Assembly (NCBI GenBank): GCA_934045905.1
Contig: OW203767.1
Span: 21,765,073-21,829,072, forward strand
From: Leuctra nigra
Lineage: Eukaryota; Arthropoda; Insecta; Plecoptera; Leuctridae
Length of the DNA: 64,000 nucleotides
Direction: 5' to 3'
Numbering within the stretch: position 1 is the stretch's first letter; every line of letters starts with the position of its first letter. Below the pieces are notes generated by a model. The model saw only the letters and a list, made by a program, of their open reading frames with translations, searched no databases and was not told the DNA's origin. This document shows positions 24,015-34,140 of this stretch, one piece after another. The translations under genes were made by a program, and so were the position numbers.

Positions 24015-24870
24015 ATCCTGACCCCCCTTGCCCAGGAGACCAGGAGGCCAATTCTTGAGTTTTTACGATTTGAAACCATTTACGTTTGCATATAAAACTT
24101 GAACTTGAAACTTGAACTTTGCTTAGCATTTAACTTTTTTAAATTTTAAACAGTGAACGTACACGGTTTCGAAACGTGAATCTCAAGAATTGGCCCCCAG
24201 ATATCACCTTCCCAGATATTCACAAACGTTGATTATGAGATGCAAAAATGCACAGATTTGCTTCATTATGACGTTGAATTCTCAAAATGTTCTCAAGTTT
24301 TGCTTAACTATAATTGAACAGCTAGGTATTATCCAATGAGACAACTCATTTACTCATATGTTCAACATGATCACCCTCATAACATTTAATAAATTCACGT
24401 GAAACTATTTGATACCAAAACACATACACATTTTTATTCTTGCTTTGCTGTTGCTTATTGCAACCTTTTTCAAAGGTATTCCGAAATCGATTCATAATCT
24501 ATACTCTTTCTTTTACTAGAATTCAAAAAATTACCCATTGGGGATTTTATCATATAACAAAATTTACAGATTATATTGCATTTTGTCTCAAGTTTCCCCA
24601 AGAATATTGCATATCACACATTTTAAATTTACTAGCATTTTTCCTTCAAGTTTTTTACTATTGAAGGGATTGAATTGAGTTGTCATTGATAACTGAAAAT
24701 AGTCAGTTATTTATTTTAAATTAAACATTAGAAAAGCCCTGCGGGGCTAACTGGGGGGTGTGGCCCCCCAGACCCCCTTGAAGAAGAGCAAGGCTTTTTA
24801 CTAACATCCATCGATCCCCGATAATTTTGACCCCCCCACTCAAAATAAAGTTCCTACGCGCCTGATTACG
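24015..24870. other. Intergenic; dispersed repeat fragments
   Basis: 24622-24703 repeats 21213-21294 exactly. 24730-24790 is a G/C-rich repeat (CCCTGCGGGGCTAACTGGGG). No gene seen. Confidence 0.45.
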
Positions 24871-26660
24871 ACCTTTGACTGATTTCAATTTATATTTGTA
24901 TATTATTTGGATTTATGTTGTATGTATGTAGGTACTCTGTTACAGAATTCTTCATTGAACAACATGATCCAACAAAACAACGGCACCAAACGAATTCCGT
25001 AATGAAACACTGTTTTGCATGGTAATTAAAGACGCTTCTAAAACAGATCACTGATGTAATTTTCAGGCAACATCTGAGTATAATAATAACATAACGATTA
25101 TTTTATTTCAGAAATACTCGGGGCATGTCATTAGATATTACATTCACCACATTCAATGATGATGTGATAATACCCAAGAAGGCCCTGCTAATACCCTGCT
25201 GAAACACTTGCCAAGATCTCGCTTATCAACGCGTTACACCGAGCTATTTCCTAGTTTAGTAAGTTGAAGATATAACTGTGCTACGTAAAACATATGAGAT
25301 AATATCCTCAGTTATTACATACCTTTGACTGTTTTCAATTTGTATTTGTATATTATTTTGATTAATGTTGTACGCTGTCTATTTAAATAAGTAATTTCTG
25401 TTACAGAATTTTTCATTGAACAATCCAAGTAACATGATCTAACAAAACAATGGCACCAAACCAATTCAGTCATGAATGTGCTGTTTAATGGTAATTAAGG
25501 ACACTTCTAAATCATATCACTGATGTTATATATTCAGGCAATATCTGAGTATAATAATAATAATAATAATATTAACATAACGATTGTTTTATTTCAGAAA
25601 AACTTGGGACATGGCATTACTACATTCACCACATGATGTGATAATACTCAAGAAGGGACTGCCCTGCTGAAACTCTTGCCAAGATCTCGCTTATCAACGC
25701 GTTACACCGAGCTATTTCCTAGTTTAGTAAGTTGAAGATATAACCAATTACTTTAATAATGAAGGTAACTATTATTAATGTATTTGGTAAAACATATGAG
25801 ATAATATCCTCAGTTATTACATACCTTCGACTGTTTTCAATTTGTATTTGCATATTATTTTGATTAATGTTGTACGGTGTCTATTTAAATAAGTAATTTC
25901 TGTTACAGAATTTTTCATTCAACAATCCAAGTAACATGATCCAACAAAACAATGGCACCAAACCAATTCCGTCAAGAATGCACTGTTTAATGGTAATTAA
26001 GGACACTTCTAAATCAGATCACTGATGTTATATTATACTCAGGCAATATCTGAGTATAATAATAATAATATTAACATAGGTAACGATTGTTTTATTTCAG
26101 AAAAACTTGGGACATGGCATTACTACATTCACCACATGATGTGATAATACCCAAGAAGGGACTGCCATGCTGAAACTCTTGCCAAGATCTCGCTTATCAA
26201 CGCGTTACACCGAGCTATTTCCTAGTTTAGTAAGTTGAAGATATAACTGTGCTACGTAAAACATAATGAGATAATATCCTCAGTTATTACATACCTTTGA
26301 CTGATTTCAATTTGTATGTGTATATTATTTTGATTTATGTTGTACGGTGTCTATTTAAATAAGTAATTTATGTTACAGAATTCTTCATTGAACAATCCAA
26401 GTAACATGATCCAACAAAACAATGGCACCAAACCAATTCCGTCATGAAACACTGTTTTGAATGGTAATTAAAGACGCTTATTGTACTAGTCTATCTAAAA
26501 CAGATCACTGATGTAATATTCAACGATTCTTTATTTCAGAAAAAAAACTTGGGGCATGGCATTACTACATTTACCACATTCAATGATGATGTTTTAGTAC
26601 CCAAGAAGGGACTTCCCTGCTGAAACTATTTCCAAGATCTTAACAAGATTTTGTCAAATA
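24871..26660 (+). repeat. Tandem array, about 450-500 bp unit, with Helitron-like termini
   Basis: ACCTTTGACTG (or ACCTTCGACTG) starts near 24871, 25321, 25823 and 26293. The first three units contain TCAACGCGTTACACCGAGC, then TATTTCCTAG (25211-25260, 25680-25725, 26190-26230), the 3' terminus of the Helitron-like family. The fourth unit is partial and lacks it. Units differ by small indels, including AAT-repeat length. Confidence 0.85.
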
Positions 26661-26682
26661 TTAACAATTTCATTGTCTGAAT

Positions 26683-27362
26683 CAGCGATTCTTAAATTAT
26701 GGTCCGCGGAGGCCTCACAGGGGGTCCGCGAAGACTCAAGAAATAGCATTGAATATTTATATTGGGTTTAAATATAAAATTTAAAATACACTTAAACTCA
26801 ATAAAAATATAGGGTAGGTATACATGTTTAAGTGTGTGCTTCTTCTCCCCTTCCTCCTATTGTGAAGTAATTCTTAACTCTACGTCACTAAAATTACATT
26901 AATTTTTTTTAAACATGTTCTCATTATTGTGAAAAAATACTTTGTAAGCCAAAAATAAAAACGACAAAAATTATTGTCCAAATCGCATAGGTAAATATAG
27001 TCCAAATTCACTTTCGAATTTCAAAAATTTCCCGGTCTTTTCGGACCTATCCCTTGTCGCTAAGGGGCCCTCCCCACATTGTTTCGTGCGCAAAATGTTT
27101 CCCCGTAATTAGTCGTGCCGTACTAATATAGAATACAAATATTTAAATGAAAAATAATGCTACATTCCAATAATTTTTATTATTTCATATTATTATCAAA
27201 GTTAGACTATCTTTGGGAATAAAGAAAAGAATTCTAATCTGATATGATGAATGGGGGAATAGTCCAAAAATGTTACGGGTAAGTTTTGGGGGTCCGCGAC
27301 AACAAACTAAACTACCTATGTTTTAAGGGGGTCCGCGGGGTAGAAAAGTTTAAGAAACGCTG
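26683..27362. mobile_element. hAT element with GGTCCGCGG motifs (680 bp)
   Basis: The left end CAGCGATTCTTAAATTATGG then TCCGCGG, and the right end GGGGTCCGCGG...TTTAAGAAACGCTG, are inverted. The duplication is GTCTGAAT (26675-26682) against GTCTAAAT (27363-27370), one mismatch. CAG(C/T)G-TTCTTAA with GGTCCGCGG is a widespread hAT end type. The interior has no ORF. Confidence 0.8.
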
Positions 27363-27648
27363 GTCTAAATCAAAAAAAAAATCTAAACAAGAATACAAGA
27401 TCTCGCCAAAAGAAGTAAAATATTATCATTTAAAAAAAAATTAGAGTCAAACTTTCTAGAAATACAATCAAGACAATATTACAATGATCTTGGCAAGACT
27501 TCTCAGCAGGTAGTGTGCAAAGGCACGCACACTACCTTCTTACTCGTCCCTCTATACCCAGTACCAAGATTTTTTATTGTGACGGTAATGAGATAAAATT
27601 ATTTTTAATGTATCTCGTGACTACTTTTCTCTTCATTTCATTTTACAG

Positions 27649-27726
27649 GACATATAGCCACAGCCTCTTTGAAAGCCGATGACAAAATTCCATTGTATAG
27701 AGGCGAAGAACTGCAAACCAGGATCG
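27649..27726 (+). CDS. Candidate internal exon, unknown protein
   Basis: A pyrimidine-rich tract ending TTTTACAG precedes a 78-nt open segment ended by a good donor (ATCG then GTAACC). Read with one base from a preceding exon it encodes about 25 residues (HIATASLKADDKIPLYRG, then EELQTR). It is symmetric (phase 1-1). I do not recognise the protein, and no partner exon was found nearby. It lies within the 16.2-kb Foldback-like unit, so it could be captured host sequence, a transposon exon, or chance. Confidence 0.3.
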
Positions 27727-27847
27727 GTAACCGCTCCATCCAATGCATTTTTATATTTTGTAATTATATTGTTTCCATTTGTCTATAGGTATTTAATTTT
27801 TTACAGGGCCAAATTTAGTTGTGAGTTAATTTTTAATAGTGTATTAC

Positions 27848-28684
27848 AATTGAAGGGCTCGGGGGTAAATAATGGTAAGTGACATATTTGAAATTTTCCA
27901 GGAGAGCAAATTGAAATTTCAAAAGGCTCCATAAATACTGAAAAATTATGTATGATGAATAAGGATAATCTAGGACGATTCTTTTATGTTTAATGTGTAT
28001 ATTAATGCAATATCAATGACAAAAATAATTTTATTTAACCACAGAAAAAATTAAAATTTACAGTCGAATTTGTAGTTACCATTATTTACACCAATTTAGC
28101 ATATCAATTTCGGCACATTTGCTAAATAATACTTTCGTTTTGAAGTATTTTAAGTAATTTACTGCCCTAATTATAAATCTCAATTAGATTTTTAAATATT
28201 GAATTGAAAAACATGAAAATTATAATGTAAGAGAAAAAGTTAGGTTAGGATACAACTGTAGTTACCATGTTTTACATGAACTGCAATGATTTCTATTAGC
28301 AATTTTCATACCTCATCTGTTGATTTAACATCACGATTTTCATCACTTTGAAGACTTTCAGCATAATCAGAATCTTCTACAGAATCATCTAAGTCATCAA
28401 CATCTTCCTCTTCAAGTATATTTTCAATAAAATCATCAGATATATAGTGGCATCTCCGATTGGAGACGTTTGCGAGCAGCCATTTTGAATGCACTTACCA
28501 TTATTTACATCAACCGAGTTGAAAACTGTAAAACTACAAGGGTGCATAGTGGCGACACCTATTGCGGGAAAGTTGAATTTGTGTGTTATATGCATGGGCG
28601 CTGTACTTGCCATTATTTACATGATAAAATATGCATTTCTCAAAATATGTCACTTACCATTATTTACCCCCGAGCCCTTCAATT
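27848..28684. mobile_element. TIR element with about 44-bp ends (837 bp)
   Basis: AATTGAAGGGCTCGGGGGTA then AATAATGGTAAGTGAC at the left is inverted at the right. ATTAC on both sides (27843-27847, 28685-28689) may be a 5-bp duplication. The core CCATTATTTAC recurs inside at about 28078, 28498 and 28608. It contains the acidic ORF at 28306-28494. Confidence 0.75.
28306..28494 (-). pseudogene. Acidic ORF in TIR element, possible transposase N-terminus
   Basis: The minus-strand ORF has RRCHYISDDFIENILEEED and then an Asp/Glu-rich stretch ending STDEV at a stop. A splice-donor-like GAG/GTATGA lies at its end. An acidic N-terminus with an I-x-x-x-LEEE helix resembles the start of piggyBac-type transposases, but the element ends and duplication do not fit piggyBac (TTAA), so the assignment is weak. 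Confidence 0.25.
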
Positions 28685-28689
28685 ATTAC

Positions 28690-29860
28690 ATTATGATTAA
28701 TAAAAACAGTTTCATATTTCAACACAAACATGAAATATTATTGCAACTGTTGAATGAACCATCGTTTCCATTTGTCCTTGATTTTTAGCGTTTTTATTAA
28801 AAGTTAGATGTTAAAACTTTGTAAAGAATGTTGAACCCATAAATTAATAAATTCCCACATGTTGAATAGCTTGAATGCTGTCAAAATACTCTCCTGGTGC
28901 CATTCCCCTCCACCCCGACACAACGATTATTCACATAAAGACTTTCACCTTTATTAGATAGTAATTAAAACCAATAATTTCTTTAATGTTAAATTAATGG
29001 TTCAATACTTTCGTTAAAGCCAATTGTGTTCATTTCCGAACAAATTTCCTTGATCTCATGCGCTTATAGAACAGGACCTAGTGAACCCTGCATGAGAATG
29101 CATACGGAAGATTGTTTTACTAAGATTGAAATAGGTGGTCAACGACTGGGTCTGATTCAAGGGGCCAATGGTACCAAATATTCTCCAATATTATGATATC
29201 ATGCCATAAGTCAGAGCTCGGAGCTAATGACAGTGATTGGCATTGCACCTTACTGTGCACATGCTGTGCACTGGCTCTTTTAACCAATATATTGTCTCCA
29301 ATGTTGATGTAATGCATGTAATTAAGCAAAATATTAAGCGTAAGTACATACAGTCTAGGAAAACGAGTTTCCATTCTAATTTTTTTTTAAAGATTTCATT
29401 GAGATTTTGTGTGGAAACTTATCCCTTGTGCAGATCTTGTATAATATGTATGGGCATATTTATAATCATTTTATATAAAAATATTTTGAAAATAGATTCA
29501 ATTATATACAAAAATGATTTACATACCCATTGCATTTATATTATTGTGTTATTGACATTCTACATGATAATTATATAATATGCAAGAAAGTAGGCACCTG
29601 TGCGAAATATCTAATGATAAAATAAATTTACACTAAAAGTGTGATATTAATTCTGGCCACACACATGCTCTTCTAAATTCTTGATGAATTCAAATCTATG
29701 GGCTGTTGAATGCATTACGAAATAACACCTAGAAATGCTTCGGAATTATGGAACTTTTAAGACCTTTTATTGTTCTGAATCTTTACATACTCGTATTTTG
29801 TTCGATACTGTTTTTCAACATTCATCAATCTTACATTTGTAATGGTATCATCCTAGTGGA
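28690..29860. other. Intergenic, no gene seen
   Basis: AT-rich, no recognisable repeats or exons. Confidence 0.35.
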
Positions 29861-29864
29861 ACAC

Positions 29865-31500
29865 ATCTGGATATCTGGTTTTAGGTATAATCGGTCTGGT
29901 AATGTCTGATAACTTCTGGAGCTTCTGGATATGTCTGGTAAGGTCTGGTATACCAACTTCTATAGACACCTTGGTCTGGTATAGTCGGTCCAACTCCGGT
30001 AATGTCTGATTAGGTCTGGATATATCTGGCATAATCAGTCTGGTAATGTCTGATAATTTCTGGATATGTCTGGTATAGTCGGTCTGGCAATTTCTGATTA
30101 GGTCTGTATATATCTGGCATAATCAGTCTGGTAATGTCTGATTACTTCTGGATATTTCTGGTATAGTCTGGTAATGTCTGATAACTTCTAAATATGGCTG
30201 GTATAGTCGGTCTGGTCATGTCAATAGGTCTGGATATTTCTGGTAGTCAGTCCGGTAATGTCTGTATACTTCTGGATATGTCTGATAATGTCTGATAACT
30301 TCTGGATATGTCTGGTATAGTCTGGTGATGTCTGATAACTTCTGGATGTGTCTGGTAATGTCTGATAACTTCTGGATGTGTCTGGTAATGTCTGATAACT
30401 TCTGGATATGTCTGGTATAGTCTGGTGATGTCTGATAACTTCTGGATATGTCTGGTATATCGGTCTGGTAATGTCTGATAACTTCTGGATATGTCTGGTG
30501 TAGTCTGGAAATGTCTGATAACTTCTGGATATGTCTGGTATAGTCTGGTGATGTCTGATAACTTCTGGTATAGTCTGGTGATGTCTGATAACTTCTAGAT
30601 ATGTCTGGTACAGTCTGGTAATGTCCGATAACTTCTGGATATGTCTGGTATAGTCTGGTGATGTCTGATAACTTCTGGATATGTCTGGTATATCGGTCTG
30701 GTAATGTCTGACAACTTCTGGATATGTCTGGTATAGTCTGGTGATATCTGATTACTTCTGGATATGTCTGGTGATGTCTGATAACTTCTGGATATGTCTG
30801 GTATAGTCCGGTAATGTCTGACTACTTCTGGATATGTCTGGTATAGTCTGGTAATGTCTGATAACTTCTGGATATGTCTGGTATAGTCCGGTAAGGTCTG
30901 ATTACTTCTGGATATGTCTGGTATATCAGTCTGGTAATGTCTGAATACTTCTGGATATGTCTGGTTTAGTCTGGTAAGGTCTGATTACTTCTGGATATGT
31001 CTGGTATATTCTGGTAATGTCTGAAAACTTCTGGATAGGTCTGGTATAGTCGGCCTGGTAATGTCTGATTAGGTCTGGATATTTCTGGTATAGTCAGTCA
31101 GGTAATGTCTGATAACTTCTGGATATGTCTGGTATAGTCTGGTAATGTCTGAGAACTTCTGGTTATGTCTGGTGTATTCGGTCTAGTAATGTCTGATTAC
31201 TTCTGGTTATGGCTGGTATATTCACGGTCTGGTAATATCTTATTATTTCTGATAAATTCTTGTCAGTTCCAAGACATTTGTCTGGTAAAGTCTGATAGTT
31301 TCTTGTAAGTTCCAATTCACTTTCGTCTGGTTATGTCTGATATGTCTGGACAACTCTGATAAAAGAAAGTGAAATGTGTTCTGTAATTGTCTGGTATTGT
31401 CTGTTATTGTCTGATTCTGATTTTGTCTGTTCCAATTTCTGGAGTATGTCTGGACACCATTTCTGGTCTTGTCTGACTAGTTCTGGTGTCTGGACTTACT
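29865..31500 (-). repeat. TCTGG minisatellite array, right end of the unit
   Basis: Units of about 40 bp (TCTGGTATAGTCTGGTAATG then TCTGATAACTTCTGGATATG) are repeated dozens of times, best preserved at 30280-31180 and decaying at both edges. It is in opposite orientation to the CCAGA array at 15430-16870. Confidence 0.9.
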
Positions 31501-31538
31501 CCAGAAACTAGTCGAGATTTTTCAAGCAGGGTATTTAC

Positions 31539-32096
31539 GGTCTTCCACCCAAACCATTCTAAAACTAGAGAACTATGAGCTAGAGAGTATAAACTTTATT
31601 TAGGTAGCCTAAAATATTATGTGATTGATTATTAATTATAATATAACTAACCTAAATGTTTTAGTTAACTAACATTTTCTAACTGAAGTTAGAATCAAGG
31701 GTTGACATTGGATTCATGAATAAATTCATCAATGCTGTATAAAGGATGGTTAATTAAGTAGGATCGTAGGGAGGAGCAGAATGAGTGGTAGGAAGGGGCT
31801 TCTCTGATTCGGGCAGGAACTCGATTGTAGATTGCAGAGCAGAGGTATTGGGGGCTTTTCTGAAAAAGTGCCCGTGAGTGTGTTGAAATATGAATATCAT
31901 TAGTCGTACGTGTACTATGTGTGTGCACTGAAGAGTTTCGCTGGAAGAGCTCGGGATTAGAGTGTGCAAAGGAAGCGGCAATGAGAATAAGAGTGGAAGG
32001 TAGTGTTAATATTTTTAGAGTGGTGAAGTGAGGCTTGCATGATGTTCTTCGTGCTATGCCGGCCAGTAAGTGTAATTCTGGAATCTGGACCCTCAT
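31539..32096 (-). pseudogene. 5'-truncated non-LTR retrotransposon, RT C-terminus
   Basis: The ORF at 31695-32096 (133 residues, stop at 31695-31697) has KPHFTTLKILTLPSTLI, then a stretch with HTHSTRTTNDIHISTHSRAL, FQKSPQYLCSAIYNRVP and a final LYSIDEFIHES. This pattern (K-L-x-I-L-T-L-P, N-T-R, F-x-x-S-P-x-Y...Y-N-x-L/V-P, a C-terminal Y-S-x-x-E-F) is typical of the last 120 residues of non-LTR reverse transcriptases of the CR1/RTE/Jockey kind. The catalytic RT part is absent. The 3' UTR runs to 31539 and probably continues at 15358-15270. Confidence 0.65.
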
Positions 32097-32101
32097 CTAA
32101 T

Positions 32102-32123
32102 ATCGTACCCCCCCCCCCCCCCC
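32102..32123 (+). repeat. C homopolymer run
   Basis: About 16 consecutive C near the right end of the hAT shell. Such C runs recur at 3919, 18410, 18551, 41431, 60897 and 61190. Confidence 0.8.
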
Positions 32124-32405
32124 GCACGTGGTATTCTTATGTTACCATACCGCCACTATTTAATTCCTACTTCGAGCACTGATCATAATCAATTCAATAT
32201 GGTTGTATATGTTTTCTGAGCGTTAAGTACGCATTTCCGGTTCGAGAATTTGCACGTACCCGTGCTCGCTCATCAACGCGTTACACTGAGCGTTTTCCTA
32301 GTTAAAAACACACATTCACATCCTCAAATATTTTCAAAACACAGTGTTCAGTATATATAAGCAGTTCTCAAATTTCATCGACTATTATTTATCAATAACT
32401 TCAAA

Positions 32406-33425
32406 TCAACACTTGAAAACGCCATCGTTAACAATCTGTTGCACGACATCGTTATGGACATACAGCAAGCCTCCCTTGCCGCCGGTCAGATACAACACGT
32501 CGTTGAGCGCGAGCGTATTGCCGCAGTATTCCACGCCGCAGTCGTGCGAGGAGCCGGCTCTGATCTTGCACGTGAACCTCGCGCTCGCGCCGCGACCTCC
32601 GACGTGCGTCACGTGGCATACGACGTCGCCCAGGCTGTGTTTTACGCAGCACCAGAACAGCGAGTCGTAAACGTGGACCAGGCGCTGTTCCATCAGCCGG
32701 CAGTCGACGTCGTTCAACCAGTTCAAGCATTTCACCGACACCTCGACGACGTTGGAGCGAAACAGGTAGTAGTAAGGGTGATTCTCCTCTACGTGGATCA
32801 GAAGATCTTTACGTCGACCGATCCAGGAACATTGCGAGTTCGAATCCGGGGGCCGTATAGCCGGCAAGCGACAGCGGTAGTTAAACTGCTTTTCGCACGC
32901 TGGCAGATGCGTCTTCATTTCGGCCATGTTAAACAATCTCGAGCAACCTTCGTCGTTGTTCCGACACGGCAACATAACCTCAATGCTCATCTCCTCGGCA
33001 AAGAGATTGCGCAAGATCGGACGTCCCGGATGACGACATACTGCGCATGCGTCGAGCAGCGGAGCGCACTTCCCGCACGCGTTGTGTCCGTTCACGCACA
33101 TGAAGATCGGCGGGAGGCATGTGGCGTAGCAAACGGGACACTCCAGCTTCCGCTGCAACGTTGCGTTCAGGTTGCCCTCAAGGTTGACATGGGCAGGTGG
33201 AGCGAGGGCCGGCTTTTTCGCTGCGAAATGGAAGCCTTGATGAGTTCTGAAGGTGGACAAATCCTTGCGAATTGCACGCGGCAAACGTTTCGGATTGAAG
33301 CAACGTGAAGCGAGCGTCTTCTCGTGCTGTCCGATTATGAATTGAGGTCCTGTTACAAACTGAGGGGTTCCTGTCGTAACTGAAATCGAGGCTGTCTTCG
33401 GAACTTTGAAGTTCGTCAAATCCAT
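32406..33425 (-). CDS. SIAH/Seven-in-absentia-like RING E3 ubiquitin ligase
   Basis: The 339-residue single-exon protein carries a RING finger at about residues 96-133 (CPVC...MCVNGHNACGKC...CAVC). A SIAH-type double zinc finger follows at about 150-215 (LPCRNNDEGC, THLPAC, then QCSW and HVEENH), and then a C-terminal part matching the position of the SIAH substrate-binding TRAF-like fold. Family members transfer ubiquitin to bound substrates. ATG at 33425 was chosen; the GTG just upstream is not a eukaryotic start. TTTTCTACTTCTTATTAG lies seven bases before the ATG and may be a splice acceptor, implying a 5' UTR exon. GC content and codon use are richer than the surroundings. The stop codon lies about 105 bp from the Helitron-like end. 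The C-terminal half is divergent from canonical SIAH, so a lineage-specific paralogue is likely. Confidence 0.85.
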   Translation of the reverse strand: MDLTNFKVPKTASISVTTGTPQFVTGPQFIIGQHEKTLASRCFNPKRLPRAIRKDLSTFRTHQGFHFAAKKPALAPPAHVNLEGNLNATLQRKLECPVCYATCLPPIFMCVNGHNACGKCAPLLDACAVCRHPGRPILRNLFAEEMSIEVMLPCRNNDEGCSRLFNMAEMKTHLPACEKQFNYRCRLPAIRPPDSNSQCSWIGRRKDLLIHVEENHPYYYLFRSNVVEVSVKCLNWLNDVDCRLMEQRLVHVYDSLFWCCVKHSLGDVVCHVTHVGGRGASARFTCKIRAGSSHDCGVEYCGNTLALNDVLYLTGGKGGLLYVHNDVVQQIVNDGVFKC

Positions 33426-33429
33426 CACA

Positions 33430-34135
33430 GATCTAATAAGAAGTAGAAAATATAAGATTGTGTCTGATGGAAACTATAGTAGCTGATATTGTTACCTATT
33501 CGTAAACTTCTTTATGTTTTACGTACAACCTCATGCTAAAAACATGCTGCATCCACAAGTAGATATCTGTGGATGTCAGTCCTCAACACCACAAGACCAT
33601 GTGTGCTAAGAATCTCATGGATGGAATCCAGTAGGCTTTGCGTACTCGCGTAAATAAATCTGGGTCCTGATTCTACACCTATTTTTATTGCTAGAGGAAT
33701 CACAATGTGTAGGTATCTAAGTAAGTACAGATAAGATTAAAGTTAAGGTAAAATTACATTGCTGCTAGCAGATTTGCTTATCATTTAAAAGTGCAGAATG
33801 AAGCCTCTGAAATTCTTATGACCATGAGGCTGCTGGTATAGAACCTATTATGTAAATACCTAACTTCTTCAGAGTTGCTTTTTTAGGCATTGTTTGACAT
33901 TTCTACCTGCTTTGTAGCAGTCAAGGATAGATGAAAGACCATATTATATCCTTTTGCCTATTTTTCTCTCCGTCATCTATAATTCTTATCAAATTAGAAT
34001 TAGTACTTACAGTTTTCCCTTCTCTTTTCTTGATTGAATGAAACTACGTGTTTATAGCTCAATACAAAACAACAGTCCCCAAGCAAGGTTGGATATTATC
34101 TAGCTCGCAGTGGTCAGAGTTCTTAAAATGGAGAT
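33430..34135. other. Intergenic, upstream of the SIAH-like gene
   Basis: The promoter and 5' UTR of the SIAH-like gene probably lie here. I see no distinct TATA box or repeat. Confidence 0.35.
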
Positions 34136-34140
34136 GATGA

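Larger units (their letters stand above)
15359..31538. mobile_element. 16.2-kb Foldback-like unit with minisatellite ends
   Basis: The ends are 21-bp perfect inverted repeats (15359-15379 and 31518-31538, beginning GTAAATACCCTGCTTG). Just inside both, CTGGAGTA...CCAGACA occurs, then kilobase arrays rich in CCAGA on the left (plus) and TCTGG on the right (the same motif on minus). Long ends built from tandem repeats are typical of Foldback/Galileo elements. The interior has no long ORF and contains further transposons. The target duplication is at most 2 bp (CG). Confidence 0.6.
14992..32181. mobile_element. hAT-like element (outer shell) carrying nested insertions
   Basis: Both ends carry the inverted sequence CAGTGCTCGAAGT, and the element is flanked by a perfect 8-bp duplication ATCATAAT (14984-14991 and 32182-32189). 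CAGTG ends with an 8-bp duplication are the hallmark of hAT transposons. The shell proper is about 1 kb (14992-15358 and 31539-32181); the rest is the inner unit at 15359-31538. I see no transposase, so it is non-autonomous. Confidence 0.8.
14084..32301 (+). mobile_element. Helitron-like copy 2, split by a 17.2-kb nested insertion
   Basis: The 5' part is 14084-14991 and the 3' part 32182-32301. Joined, they follow copy 1 (2475-3062): the sequence around CTTTTAAGTTGAT on the left continues with CAATTCAATATGG and TATATGTTTTCTG on the right. The 3' end has the same AACGC/GCGTT hairpin followed by CTAG (32298-32301). A 50-base T run (from 14138) and internal near-duplicated segments lie in the 5' part. 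Confidence 0.7.

Noticed and set aside
15430..31500. CRISPR-like array
   Set aside because: Units are degenerate and adjoin without unique spacers, and the genome is eukaryotic. These are minisatellites.
32439..33308. 289-codon plus-strand ORF
   Set aside because: It is the antisense shadow of the SIAH-like gene, with no domain of its own.
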